This document shows positions 50,780 to 59,355 of a stretch of DNA of 64,000 nucleotides, one piece after another; position 1 is the stretch's first letter; each line of letters begins with the position of its first letter. The stretch spans positions 2,438,501 through 2,502,500 of the forward strand of contig NZ_AP024086.1 in the NCBI RefSeq assembly GCF_019703855.1, read 5' to 3'. This DNA is from Desulfomarina profundi. Its GTDB lineage: Bacteria; Desulfobacterota; Desulfobulbia; Desulfobulbales; Desulfocapsaceae. Both the position numbers and the translations under genes were made by a program. The notes beneath the pieces were generated by a model. The model saw only the letters and a program-made list of their open reading frames with translations, was not told the DNA's origin and made no database searches.

Positions 50780-52217
50780 GGTCTGCCTCCATTGGAATAA
50801 AGGCAGGAGGGAGTCCGGTGGCTGCATAATCAGCCAGTAATTTACGCAATAGCGGTGGATAGGGGTCTGTGTCGATATCAGCTTCAGGCAAGGCCACAAG
50901 AGGAGCCAGTGTTCTTCGCAATCCGTCACTGTTTTTGATCTTGTCCTGAGGGTAAATTTTCGCAAGCAAAGTTGAATCTCTCTCGTCTACCAGCCAGGCG
51001 TGGCAAAGATTCCAGCTTTGATATCGTACATATAGTCGGTCAAAGTGGCGGAACCTGGATGGAACTTCAAATCGAACACCTTTGATCTGTAAAGTAGAGT
51101 CACTTTTTCGCTGGGCACGATTTTCCTGAACAGTAAAAGAAAAAACCATCTTTTCACGCTCAGGAGCAGGGCGTGCACCATCTGGTCCCGCCAGCATTTT
51201 CTCCACAGGGGAACAGTTGATCTCCTGGTGGCGTTTTCGGTTATACTCCATCTCCGACCAAGCCTGTGTGGCATAATTCAACGTCTCAAGCGTCAAGGGT
51301 TCTACCCGTGACAGCATGGACATCAGCCGTCCTTCCAACTGTCCCCAGAAGGATTCCTGTTTGCCATTTTGATAAGGACTATACGGCAATGTCCGGTCGT
51401 GTTTTATGCTCAAGCCCAGTAGGCCATTTGTTGTTTCGCGGGCGATCATTGCCGCACCATTATCCGTCATTAAACTGCGGGGTAATCCCCGTTTCATAAA
51501 GGCCTGCAACATACCATGATGCAACACTTCCGCTGTTTCCTGATAATACCACTGGATATGGCAACATAATCGGGAACAGTCATCAAGTATGCAGAGTGCT
51601 ATCGGAGTATGCCATTCTCCGTTACTATCAGCTACCCGTAGTTTGCCCTTATGGAAATCCAGATGCCAAAGTCCGTGGACATGGGACGCCTCGTAACTTC
51701 TTACTTCCATCTGTTCAAGATGTTCTTCTGCCTTGTATTGTCCTTTGGTTTTGTTACGGGGTGACCGCTTCTTGTACCACCCTCTTTCTTTCATGCGTCG
51801 GCGAACACTGGCATAAGATGGAGGTTTACTCAGCTCTGGCTTTTCTTCAATTAATGCCAGAAGATTGTCGGTATGGAGCCGATAACTCCAATGGGGAAAG
51901 CTGCAATACTGTTTCCCGAGTTCGATCAGCATCTGCGCAGAAAGAGCTGTTTTCTTCCCGAGATCTGAACGGGGTTTTCGTTCCATATCTCCCACAGGAT
52001 CGTTACCGTTCAACGCTTTGTAGTACCAACGCTCAATGGTGGAAGCACCAAAGGTAACAAACCCATCTTTGCATGGGTGCTGATACCGTCGGCTCGCAAG
52101 TATTTTAAGTTTTCTGCCAAGTTCTCCCGGCTCGGGAGGACTGGCAAGCAGTCCTCCTATGATGGAAAAACGGAGTTGTGCCCAGGAATGCAGGCGGGAC
52201 TCGCTATTCTTGTTCAT
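50772..52217 (-). CDS. DDE (rve/Mu-type) transposase of nested transposon
   Basis: 481 aa from ATG 52217 (AGGAG 7 bases upstream; the frame before it is unrelated). N-terminal DNA-binding part, then an integrase core: first Asp in LWHLDFHKGKLRV, second in RSLMTDNGAAM, Glu in SPYQNGKQESFWGQLEG. A Mu-transposase-like C-terminal barrel (GVRFEVPSRFRHFDRLYVRY) follows. Together with the overlapping ATPase it resembles TnsB-TnsC or IstA-IstB pairs but carries an extra zinc protein. Confidence 0.85.
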   Translation of the reverse strand: MNKNSESRLHSWAQLRFSIIGGLLASPPEPGELGRKLKILASRRYQHPCKDGFVTFGASTIERWYYKALNGNDPVGDMERKPRSDLGKKTALSAQMLIELGKQYCSFPHWSYRLHTDNLLALIEEKPELSKPPSYASVRRRMKERGWYKKRSPRNKTKGQYKAEEHLEQMEVRSYEASHVHGLWHLDFHKGKLRVADSNGEWHTPIALCILDDCSRLCCHIQWYYQETAEVLHHGMLQAFMKRGLPRSLMTDNGAAMIARETTNGLLGLSIKHDRTLPYSPYQNGKQESFWGQLEGRLMSMLSRVEPLTLETLNYATQAWSEMEYNRKRHQEINCSPVEKMLAGPDGARPAPEREKMVFSFTVQENRAQRKSDSTLQIKGVRFEVPSRFRHFDRLYVRYQSWNLCHAWLVDERDSTLLAKIYPQDKIKNSDGLRRTLAPLVALPEADIDTDPYPPLLRKLLADYAATGLPPAFIPMEADHE

Positions 52218-52321
52218 GATATGGCTCCTGTCTGGTTTATGAGCATAGTCTGCTCGTTTTTGGACAAAAACCAATTTACAGGGAGAGGACAAAAGAAGAA
52301 GTCCCCAACTTTTGCGGGGAG

Positions 52322-52891
52322 TTACTGCTCCATCACTGTTCCTGTCGCCAGCAGTACGAGACAATTGAGAATTGCGTTTGAGGAGGATTTTTTGGTTTCG
52401 AGATAATGACCCACCAAAGATCCAGGCAAAGTGTGATTTGTAACAGCAGGATGAATAGAACCACGTATTGTTTGCCAGAGTTGACTTTTAGGGAAAATCT
52501 CACGAAAATACGTCAACCACTTGCTGATTGTTTTCCTGTCTGCTCCAAGCATTTTTGACACCATGTTTTTACTGTATTCCTGTGGTTTGCTTTGGTTTAG
52601 TGTGGTTACAATCAATATAACTACTCTGAAATACACCCGCCGATCCATGAATAGAGTCGATTTCGGTAAGGTTCTACGACGACAATTCTCTTTACTGCAA
52701 CAGAGACTGAACCGTACAGAGTACTCTTCAGGAAGATCAGGCCCACCGCGTGGCTGACGTTGGTAATTGGAATAATGCTGAGGGCTACCACAATAGGGAC
52801 AACCGGCTTTATGCTGCTGATCAGCCAAATCTATGTCTATATGGTGAAGAAGCTTAAAAAGGTTGGTGCTTTGAAGTAATTCTGGTATCAT
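52322..52891 (-). CDS. Zinc-ribbon / helix-turn-helix protein of nested transposon
   Basis: 189 aa, first gene of the minus-strand trio. Two cysteine pairs (AGCPYCGSPQHY and CCSKENCRRR) form a zinc ribbon. A central helical region SKNMVSKMLGADRKTISKWL looks like a helix-turn-helix. It could bind the transposon ends, like an insertion-site or end-binding factor. I do not recognise a named family. AGGA precedes the ATG. Confidence 0.65.
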   Translation of the reverse strand: MIPELLQSTNLFKLLHHIDIDLADQQHKAGCPYCGSPQHYSNYQRQPRGGPDLPEEYSVRFSLCCSKENCRRRTLPKSTLFMDRRVYFRVVILIVTTLNQSKPQEYSKNMVSKMLGADRKTISKWLTYFREIFPKSQLWQTIRGSIHPAVTNHTLPGSLVGHYLETKKSSSNAILNCLVLLATGTVMEQ

Positions 52892-53036
52892 TTTCCTGCC
52901 TTAGTGTTTTAGGCAGGAACCCTCTCGGGGTATTTGCGCGATACGTGAGGGGGTTCCTTACCTTTCCATCACTTATCTTGCACATTTTAACTCTATTTTC
53001 CATCATTTATTTTGGCCACTCTCAGTCCTGGCCGCA

Positions 53037-53372
53037 TCATCTTGTCTGCTCCAGAACGCAGATTACGGCCTTGAGATCTGAAGGGGAAAAACCCGGGCAA
53101 ATCTCAAGACGGAAATCGTTATACTCCAGAATCAGATTACCTGTAGCCCTGCTTTCTGTTGGCGGAGCAGCAGATGGCGCAGGTACGGTTAAAGGGTGGA
53201 AACGAACATCCTGGGTCTGCGTTTCCAGCTTTCGCTTCCAGTAGCAAAATGTCGCCAAAGCAATGTTGCGGCGTTGGCAATACTTTTTCTGGCTCAAGCC
53301 GCTCTTTCGCCAGCCTCCGATATGAGCACGCCAATAGGTTTTCTTGGTGGAAATGTCCTGGTCTGTTCTCAT
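53037..53372 (-). CDS. tnpA: IS66 TnpA-type DNA-binding protein
   Basis: 111 aa: YWRAHIGGWRKSGLSQKKYC, then RRNIALATFCYWKRKL is the usual TnpA helix-turn-helix, followed by a variable linker and a short conserved end (LEICPGFSPSDLKAVI). First gene of IS66, reading toward tnpB on the minus strand but now separated from it by the nested transposon. Confidence 0.88.
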   Translation of the reverse strand: MRTDQDISTKKTYWRAHIGGWRKSGLSQKKYCQRRNIALATFCYWKRKLETQTQDVRFHPLTVPAPSAAPPTESRATGNLILEYNDFRLEICPGFSPSDLKAVICVLEQTR

Positions 53373-53460
53373 GAGTGCGCCTCCGTTTTGGGTTTGGCGT
53401 ACTCAAACATGATTGGCAGAGAAAAATAAGAAGTGGTCTGTTAACCGCTTACTCTTAATT

Positions 53461-53918
53461 CAACACCTTTGACTGAGGCCCGGCTGCATGAGGCGCCTGA
53501 GGGTGAGGTCAGCTTTACCTGGGGAAAGTATGATCCACTTACCCAAAAACGGGAGCGAACAGAAATCGAGACGTTGCCCATAACTGAATTTTTGCAACGA
53601 TATCTTCAGCACGTACCACCGTCAGGCTATCAGACAATCCGTCATTATGGGCTCTATACCAGTGCCAGGAAGACTGCTTACGAACAGTGTGCGGAACTGC
53701 TGGCTGTCCGTAACCCTCTGGTATCTCAGGAAACCTGTGACGAACTGAGCATCGGCAATGATTCCTGGATTGCCGATCATACCTGCCCTGTATGCGGAAA
53801 GCCACTCATGGTGACCCAACATTTACCATCAACCCTGACCGGGCTGGTTGTCAAGCGTCCACCGCTGGGCACGGTCACTGTTCAGTTTCCAACTCCGAGG
53901 TGTGCATATGTTTCTTGA
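53461..53918 (+). pseudogene. IS91-like transposase, 3' part
   Basis: Continuation of the transposase interrupted at 47657. Removing the IS66 and one TCTTAATT copy gives a continuous frame LAYLN-STPLTEARLHEAPE. Content is the C-terminal part of the family: FLQRYLQHVPPSGYQTIRHY (the catalytic-Tyr region), GLYTS, and a final CPVCGKPL. The stop is at 53918; about 240 bases of noncoding element end follow before attC5. Confidence 0.8.
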
Positions 53919-54157
53919 CCTTGTCATGCCCCTCATTGGATCACGAAGAGCAGATACCTTTGGTGAAATACGTCTACTACCCCTGTTATGGCAAAGAAAC
54001 AAAGAGTTGTCTTCCCCTTTCCGTGCGCATTCCTGCATTTCCTTGACCTGGATAGTCTGCGTATGGCATACTTTTGATCGCTGTAAGAAGTTATGGATTA
54101 AAGCAATCTCTATAGGGAGGTTAGTAGCTGTGGCGAAAGTTGTGATGTAGATCGACC

Positions 54158-54287
54158 GTCCAACACGACGTTGAAGCAGTCCAAAACAGCAAGAGGTAGA
54201 TTAAGAAGGGGTACCTCGCTTCCAAAGATGAGGTGATGCAAAGGTGTGTGTTGCCGACTGTTTTGGCAGCTTAACTCAACGTTACAT
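54158..54287. other. attC5
   Basis: R'' GTCCAAC (54158-54164) complements GTTGGAC at 46559, on the far side of the 7.6-kb IS91/IS66 complex. Inner arms GCAGTCCAAAACAG / CTGTTTTGGCAGC; TTAACTCAAC precedes R' GTTACAT at 54281. Confidence 0.85.
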
Positions 54288-54324
54288 GCCACATACAATA
54301 GAAATATCCTACTGAGGTTAAGAA

Positions 54325-54591
54325 ATGAAAGATCAAGTCGAAGTTGAAATTAAAATCCTCAAAGATGGTGATGAGATAGTAGGTCTTTGGGAAAATAGAA
54401 TTCTAGTAAAGCATAAAGATGGCTGTGCCGAATTTTTCATATTAGAGATTGATAATAATGGACATCCCAGACTTAATAATAAAACATGGAAAGTAACAAA
54501 AGGCGATGGTGAAATCCATATTACTAAGAAAGAACAAAGTGGTAAAAATCAGATAAAATCTGGAAAGCCACCGAAGGTAATTACTTTCTGA
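54325..54591 (+). CDS. Cassette 6, gene 1: 88-aa hypothetical protein
   Basis: Small acidic/basic mixed protein (MKDQVEVEIKILKDGDEIVG) with likely beta-strand content and a lysine-rich tail. No family recognised. It opens a tight three-gene set (10-bp gap to the next gene) inside one cassette. A ribosome site (GAGG) precedes the ATG. Confidence 0.65.
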   Translation: MKDQVEVEIKILKDGDEIVGLWENRILVKHKDGCAEFFILEIDNNGHPRLNNKTWKVTKGDGEIHITKKEQSGKNQIKSGKPPKVITF

Positions 54592-54601
54592 GGGATGGTG
54601 T

Positions 54602-54877
54602 ATGGCTTGTTCAAAATGTGGAAAAACTGGGCATAATGCTAGATCTTGCCCAGAAAATAGAAGCAGTCAAAAAAAGATTATTAATGGTCGTGATCGAATG
54701 ATTATTGCAATTGATAATACTGATGAAGAGAGTTTGAATAAAATTGCTGCATTAGTAATGGAAGCTAAAAGGAAAATTGATCCAAATGCCCGTGGTACAA
54801 TTGTTCTTGGGGATGAAAATTCTCTACCCCATAAGGTACTTCAATTGCTAGAAAATAGTGGAAATACAGATGAGTAA
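54602..54877 (+). CDS. Cassette 6, gene 2: CCHC zinc-knuckle protein
   Basis: 91 aa. The first residues MACSKCGKTGHNARSCPE form a zinc knuckle, C-x2-C-x4-H-x4-C, the retroviral nucleocapsid type that binds single-stranded nucleic acid and is uncommon in bacteria. The rest (about 30-91) is a small folded region with IIAIDNTDEESLNKIAALV. It lies between an 88-aa protein and an HNH nuclease and overlaps the latter, which suggests that the knuckle helps the nuclease find its target. Confidence 0.75.
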   Translation: MACSKCGKTGHNARSCPENRSSQKKIINGRDRMIIAIDNTDEESLNKIAALVMEAKRKIDPNARGTIVLGDENSLPHKVLQLLENSGNTDE

Positions 54878-55100
54878 AGGCAGACCATCCAGTCACATTA
54901 AAGCTCAAAAGGAAGTAAAAGAGCGTGAAGGATATATGTGTTTACGCTGTGGGGGTGTTTTTAAAGACTCACACGGACATCACCTCCTATATTATAGCGA
55001 GGGTGGCCCAGCAAACTACCAGACAATGGCAACCATGTGCCCTGGTTGCCATAGAAAGTATCACTCAAAAAAAGCTAATATAGATATTATCCGATTTTAA
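54870..55100 (+). CDS. Cassette 6, gene 3: HNH endonuclease
   Basis: 76 aa from ATG 54870 (an in-frame GTG at 54858 is an alternative); overlaps the preceding stop. HNH fold: CLRCGG, HGHHLLYYSEGGPANYQ (the histidine pair and Asn), and MCPGCHRKYH, with four cysteines for a structural zinc. A stand-alone minimal nuclease; with the zinc-knuckle gene it could be a defence or mobile-element module. The cassette ends 4 bases later at an attC R'' box. Confidence 0.78.
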   Translation: MSKGRPSSHIKAQKEVKEREGYMCLRCGGVFKDSHGHHLLYYSEGGPANYQTMATMCPGCHRKYHSKKANIDIIRF

Positions 55101-55103
55101 CGA

Positions 55104-55115
55104 GCATGTAATCTG
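55104..55115. other. attC6, left half
   Basis: R'' GCATGTAATC resembles the complement of the cassette start GTTACATGC (54281). The site is then split by a group II intron; its other half is at 60545-60595. Confidence 0.65.
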
Positions 55116-55188
55116 GTAAGGGCTGATTTTTCTTCAGCCCTCCCCACACCACCCCACAAGCGGGTCCGCATAGGGCGGTTCATCAAGG

Positions 55189-55881
55189 TTATTTCGGATT
55201 ATCCGGGTAATGAATTTTCACCCACTGATCTTTGACAGATATCAATCCCTGTTCATACAGCCATTTATTGGTCATACCAGCTTGGGTTGCGAGGGTACGG
55301 GCACAGTGCCAGGGCCCTTTGCGACTCAATGCAGTGAGAATGGCCTCTCTTTTGAATGTTCCCAGTTTAAGAAGGTTTCGAACTTTAGTACGGGTGTATC
55401 GCCACTGTTTCCAGTAGCACATCCGTAAACGTCTGCGAAGCCATTCATCTATTTCCGGGATAGGACGATAGTACTCCGAAATCCCGTAGTAGTTCATCCA
55501 ACCTCGTACGTATTCCGCTAACTTCTTCAACCGGTAGTCCATGGAGACAAACCAGCTCCTTCCTGTAAAAAGACGGATTCTTCTTTTAAACTCACGGAAG
55601 GATTTCTCACTCCAACGGATCTTTCCCCGGACAAAGATAAATCCCAGGAATCCGCACTGGTCAACTGGAGCAACCTTGCTTTTCTTCTCGTTGATTTCAA
55701 GCTTGAGCTTGTTGGTAAGAAACCTTCGAATACTGGCCATCACCCTTTTGCCTGCCCGGAGACTTTTTACCATGATAATGGCATCGTCTGCGTATCGGCT
55801 GAAACGATGACCTCGTTTTTCCAGTTCCTTGTCAAAATCATCGAGCAGAATGTTTGCCAGCAGTGGTGAAAGCGGGCCTCC
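55189..55881 (-). pseudogene. Group II intron reverse transcriptase, C-terminal part
   Basis: Resumes at GGPLSPLLANILLDDF and contains the catalytic RYADDAIIM, the maturase/thumb region (LGFIFVRGKIRWSEKSFREF) and the end KGPWHCARTLATQAGMTNKW. No endonuclease domain follows. Separated from its N-terminal part by the RIT element, so the maturase cannot be made as one chain. Confidence 0.85.
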
Positions 55882-55970
55882 TTATGCAAAGTTCTCGATT
55901 ATGCAAAGTAAATCTCTAACGATTTAAAATTTCTATACTTCTGCTTGATTTACTTTGCATAATACCATGA

Positions 55971-56990
55971 CTACTTCAGACTTGAAAGCCAATCAAGCAA
56001 TGTGGTATCCTTGCTCCAATCAGGAAGATTATTATCAACCAGATCAGGATATGCCTTCTCGATAGCCTGGCGTTTCAATTCGGTATCACATTTTGCGTAG
56101 GTCTCCGTGGTTTTGATATCCTCATGGCCAAGAAAATCCCTGATATAAATGAGGTTGACACCAGCCTGCAGCAGGTGCATGGCCTTGCTGTGACGAAACA
56201 TGTGTGGTGTCACTTTTTGGGGAACGCTCGCTGAACTCCTTTTTGCAAAACCAACATATCGGGAGATTATATAGGCAATACCCTCCTTAGTGAGCTTATT
56301 TCGCTGCTTATTGGTAAAGAGGGGATAATCCTTTTTCCAATCTTTTTGCAGGGAATGCTCCTTAAAATAATGTTTGAGCAACGCCAAAGTGTTTTTCATC
56401 AATGGATTCCTGCGGACTTTATTGCCTTTTCCTGTGAGAACAAGCACAGCTGGATTGTCCAGAATAACATCCCGTACTTTGAGATCGACTAATTCCTGTA
56501 CCCTGCATGCGGAATCGTAAAGGACACTTAAAAGCGTTAGATCTCTCCTACCTTTTACTGTCATTTTATCCGGCTGTGACAATAAAAGTTTCATTGTTTC
56601 CGGTGTCAGATACGGTATCAATGGCTTGGGTGCCTTCTTGACGGGCAGAGAAATCACCTTCTGGTAATGAAGGATTCCAGCAGGTTCTTCGTATTGGGCA
56701 TACCTGAAGAAGGAATGTATGGCTGCAAGCCTTTGGTTACGGGTTGCAATACAACATTTACGCTCCTCTTCAATCCATTGGAGAAAATCAGCAATTATTA
56801 CATGGGTCAGCATGGTCATGCTGAGCATTTCGACAGGTATCTTTTTCTGTTCACGACAATAACGAAGCAGCAATTTAAAGGTATCACGGTAGGATGCTAT
56901 CGTGTTGTTGCTGGCATTTTTCTGTCGAGGCAGATATACAGAGAGGAATGCAGTAAGGTGAGTTGCAAAATCAGTAGGTTGCATCGTCAT
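55971..56990 (-). CDS. RIT tyrosine recombinase C
   Basis: Third gene of the trio, 339 aa from ATG 56990 (overlapping the previous gene by 20 bases). N-terminal SAM-like core-binding domain, then the catalytic set: R in DSACRVQELVDLKVRD, HMFRHSKAMHLL, LGHEDIKTTETYAK. Phage-integrase family. In RIT elements all three recombinases are conserved together and presumably act as one complex. Confidence 0.85.
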   Translation of the reverse strand: MTMQPTDFATHLTAFLSVYLPRQKNASNNTIASYRDTFKLLLRYCREQKKIPVEMLSMTMLTHVIIADFLQWIEEERKCCIATRNQRLAAIHSFFRYAQYEEPAGILHYQKVISLPVKKAPKPLIPYLTPETMKLLLSQPDKMTVKGRRDLTLLSVLYDSACRVQELVDLKVRDVILDNPAVLVLTGKGNKVRRNPLMKNTLALLKHYFKEHSLQKDWKKDYPLFTNKQRNKLTKEGIAYIISRYVGFAKRSSASVPQKVTPHMFRHSKAMHLLQAGVNLIYIRDFLGHEDIKTTETYAKCDTELKRQAIEKAYPDLVDNNLPDWSKDTTLLDWLSSLK

Positions 56991-57963
56991 CACCCTCCAG
57001 TCGAGGAATAATGTCAGGATAACAACCTTCAAGCGTGATGGATATATTCGGAAATACATCGGCTGTAAGTCTGAGGTAATAAGCTGTTTCCTGAAAGGAA
57101 TCGTGTCCCATATATGTTTTCAGAACAGGAAGATATGTGCCAAGATCTTTTCCTTGGATTACCCATTTCTTCAGGCAGTGGCAGGCATATGTGTGACGAA
57201 AATCCTGTACTCTTGGCCCCTTCCCTCTTCCTCCATGAGAGATGCCGGCTCTCCACAAGAATCGTCTGAAATTATGGTAGACATTTCCTACTGTCATTGG
57301 TTTCCCGTTTAGTCCAGGGAAAAACCAATCAGATCCTTTTGAGAGTCTATGCATATTTTCAGAGAACCTCCTGCATCGACTCGTAAGGTTGTCTGACATC
57401 ACAACCAATCGGCTGTTGTCCTTTTTTGAATGACAAATACTGAGTATACCGGTCTCCACATCCACATCTTCAACTTTCAAGAGCCTTGCTTCAGAAGATC
57501 GAAGACCGCAGGCATAAACCATCCGGAAGAATAGTGGCATGATCAGGTGACGGTCTGGACATCCACTGACGAAGCAACATTGATCTATCTGGTGAAAAAA
57601 CCGTTGCAGTTCATCTTCGGTATAGATATAGATGTGGGGGACATACTGCCGTGCTGCCGGATAATATCCTTTTGGGATGATATATGCGCCAATCCCAATA
57701 CCTTCCATATACATGGCAAGTTGCCGCAGGATAGAAGATCTTGCACACTGATTTGCTTGAGTCTCATAGTCTTTTTTTGAACACCACTTGAGTACTATTT
57801 CTTTTGAGAGAGTTGATGAACCGGGATATTTTTCAGCAGAAAAGGCGGAAAATCGTACCAGGTGCCTTGCTTCTGCCTCATATTTATATCCAACCGCTTG
57901 TTTCAACTGGACATGGTTGTTGATGTGCTCTGCAAATGGTCCCCTGAACATATAATCATTCAT
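56971..57963 (-). CDS. RIT tyrosine recombinase B
   Basis: Middle gene, 330 aa from ATG 57963, which overlaps the stop of the first gene by four bases (ATGA). Catalytic set: R in CGLRSSEARLLKVEDVD, VQDFRHTYACHCL, MGHDSFQETAYYLR with Tyr. A glycine-rich loop SHGGRGKGPR precedes the HxxR-like box, in which His is replaced by Asp (DFRH), a variant seen in some members. Confidence 0.83.
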   Translation of the reverse strand: MNDYMFRGPFAEHINNHVQLKQAVGYKYEAEARHLVRFSAFSAEKYPGSSTLSKEIVLKWCSKKDYETQANQCARSSILRQLAMYMEGIGIGAYIIPKGYYPAARQYVPHIYIYTEDELQRFFHQIDQCCFVSGCPDRHLIMPLFFRMVYACGLRSSEARLLKVEDVDVETGILSICHSKKDNSRLVVMSDNLTSRCRRFSENMHRLSKGSDWFFPGLNGKPMTVGNVYHNFRRFLWRAGISHGGRGKGPRVQDFRHTYACHCLKKWVIQGKDLGTYLPVLKTYMGHDSFQETAYYLRLTADVFPNISITLEGCYPDIIPRLEGDDDATY

Positions 57964-59189
57964 GAGCCCACCTCCGGAGTATCCAGGCAGCATTGCTTCA
58001 GTTTTTTGACGTCCACTTTCAAATACACTGCAGTGGAGCTCGTGTCCGTATGACCCAGAATATCCGAGATAACAGCGAGAGGAGTGTCATGCTCAAGCAT
58101 TTTTGAAGCCATGGTATGGCGAAGAGAATGCATGCCACGGTGTTTCTTCAATGTAGGCAGATGTGCAATCCGCATATAAGAGTGGATTATTTGATGCAGG
58201 TGATCTCCCTCAGCAAAAGGCAGAAATGGAGCCAAATGCCTTATAAAAAGGATAGGAGAATCTACTTTTGGCCTGCCGTATTTCAGATAGTCAATAACAG
58301 CCCATCCAACTTCGGCAGGAATCGGTAGGGTTATTGTTTCTCTTGTCTTTGACTGGACAAATGACAGTGTCTTTGTTTCCCAGTGGAAGCAATCAAAAGT
58401 GAGATTTTTAATATCGGTAACTCTCAGGCCCAACATGCAGGCAAGGAGGATAATGGCATAATCCCTTTTTCCCTTTGGATTTCCTCGATCAATGGCGCCT
58501 ATCAGTGCCTCCAACTCTTCTTTCGTCCAGACAGAGGGGATGCGTGTCTGTTTACGAGCTTGAATCATTGGTGTCTTAGACGCCAAATCAGTTTCCAGGA
58601 TGTCTTGTTCCTGCAGATATCTTAAAAAAGCACGTATAGAGCAGATATTTTGCTCCACAGTTTTATAGGTGTATCCGGCCAGAGTTCGTATGTACCGGTT
58701 GATTATAGGTAGATCGATATTATGGCAGTCACGGGTTCCCTGGGAAACAAGAAAATCCATGAATCGTTCCGATTGTTTCACATAATGATCTACGGTTACT
58801 TTGGAATAATCCTTGTACTCACAGTATATTTTAAAACCTTTACTGATATCTTGAAAATAGGAATCTGTAAGTAGTTTCTTATGCTTATAGTACCGTCTGA
58901 GAACGGTTCGGTGGAGCTGGAAATCTCCAATCATACGAATGATTCGAAGTTCCTGTGTGTCTTTCTGAGAGAGCGTTTTGTCAAAATCCTTTTCAAGGAT
59001 CTGGTAATGGTGTTCGACGTAGTTTATTCCAAGCTGCTCGGAATAAAAGATCTCATCTTGCTTTTCTGCAAATTGAATGAGTTTTTTCCAACGGTTGCGG
59101 TAAAAAATCATGGAGCCTTCAGTGTAACCGAGCCTCAGTAACTCATGCTCCAACTCTTGTAGCAGTTCTTTTAATGGCTTCTTTAGCAT
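57960..59189 (-). CDS. RIT tyrosine recombinase A
   Basis: First gene of the trio, 409 aa. AAGGAGAT ribosome site 8 bases before the ATG. Long N-terminal arm, core-binding domain, then R in LGLRVTDIKNLTFD, MHSLRHTMASKML and LGHTDTSSTAVYLK. The largest of the three, as usual for the lead RIT recombinase. Reads away from the right-end TTATGCAAAG array, which may also be its regulatory region. Confidence 0.85.
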   Translation of the reverse strand: MLKKPLKELLQELEHELLRLGYTEGSMIFYRNRWKKLIQFAEKQDEIFYSEQLGINYVEHHYQILEKDFDKTLSQKDTQELRIIRMIGDFQLHRTVLRRYYKHKKLLTDSYFQDISKGFKIYCEYKDYSKVTVDHYVKQSERFMDFLVSQGTRDCHNIDLPIINRYIRTLAGYTYKTVEQNICSIRAFLRYLQEQDILETDLASKTPMIQARKQTRIPSVWTKEELEALIGAIDRGNPKGKRDYAIILLACMLGLRVTDIKNLTFDCFHWETKTLSFVQSKTRETITLPIPAEVGWAVIDYLKYGRPKVDSPILFIRHLAPFLPFAEGDHLHQIIHSYMRIAHLPTLKKHRGMHSLRHTMASKMLEHDTPLAVISDILGHTDTSSTAVYLKVDVKKLKQCCLDTPEVGS

Positions 59190-59355
59190 AAAAATATCTC
59201 CTTTATGATGATTTATTGAGCTTTTGCTCTGTCATCATTACCGGAGATTATGCTGAGTAAATCAATATGAAGCCATTGAACTATGGTTAATTTTATAGTT
59301 TACTTTGCATAATTACTTACTTTGCATAAGGAGGCTTATGCAAAGCTTTGCATAA

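Larger units (their letters stand above)
49682..53005 (-). mobile_element. Three-gene DDE / AAA-ATPase transposon nested in IS66
   Basis: About 3.3 kb between IS66 tnpB and tnpA. Both ends carry TGATGGAA inverted (49682-49689; TTCCATCA 52998-53005), with a further TTTCCATCA copy near 52965. No clear target duplication was found, so exact ends are tentative. Confidence 0.65.
47666..53452 (-). mobile_element. IS66-family element carrying a nested transposon
   Basis: Terminal inverted repeats GTAAGCGCTCATCAGACC (47666) and, on the other strand, GTAAGCGGTTAACAGACC (from 53452). Flanked by a perfect 8-bp target duplication TCTTAATT (47658-47665, 53453-53460), the IS66 hallmark. Inserted in the IS91-like transposase gene. 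Confidence 0.93.
55876..59335 (-). mobile_element. RIT element (three tyrosine recombinases) within the intron ORF
   Basis: Three overlapping recombinase genes bounded by a 16-bp inverted repeat GCCTCCTTATGCAAAG (55876-55891; complement 59320-59335). The core TTATGCAAAG recurs at 55899, 55953 (inverted), 59303, 59336 and 59346, forming arrays at both ends. Inserted between PQGG and GGPL codons of the reverse transcriptase. Confidence 0.85.
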
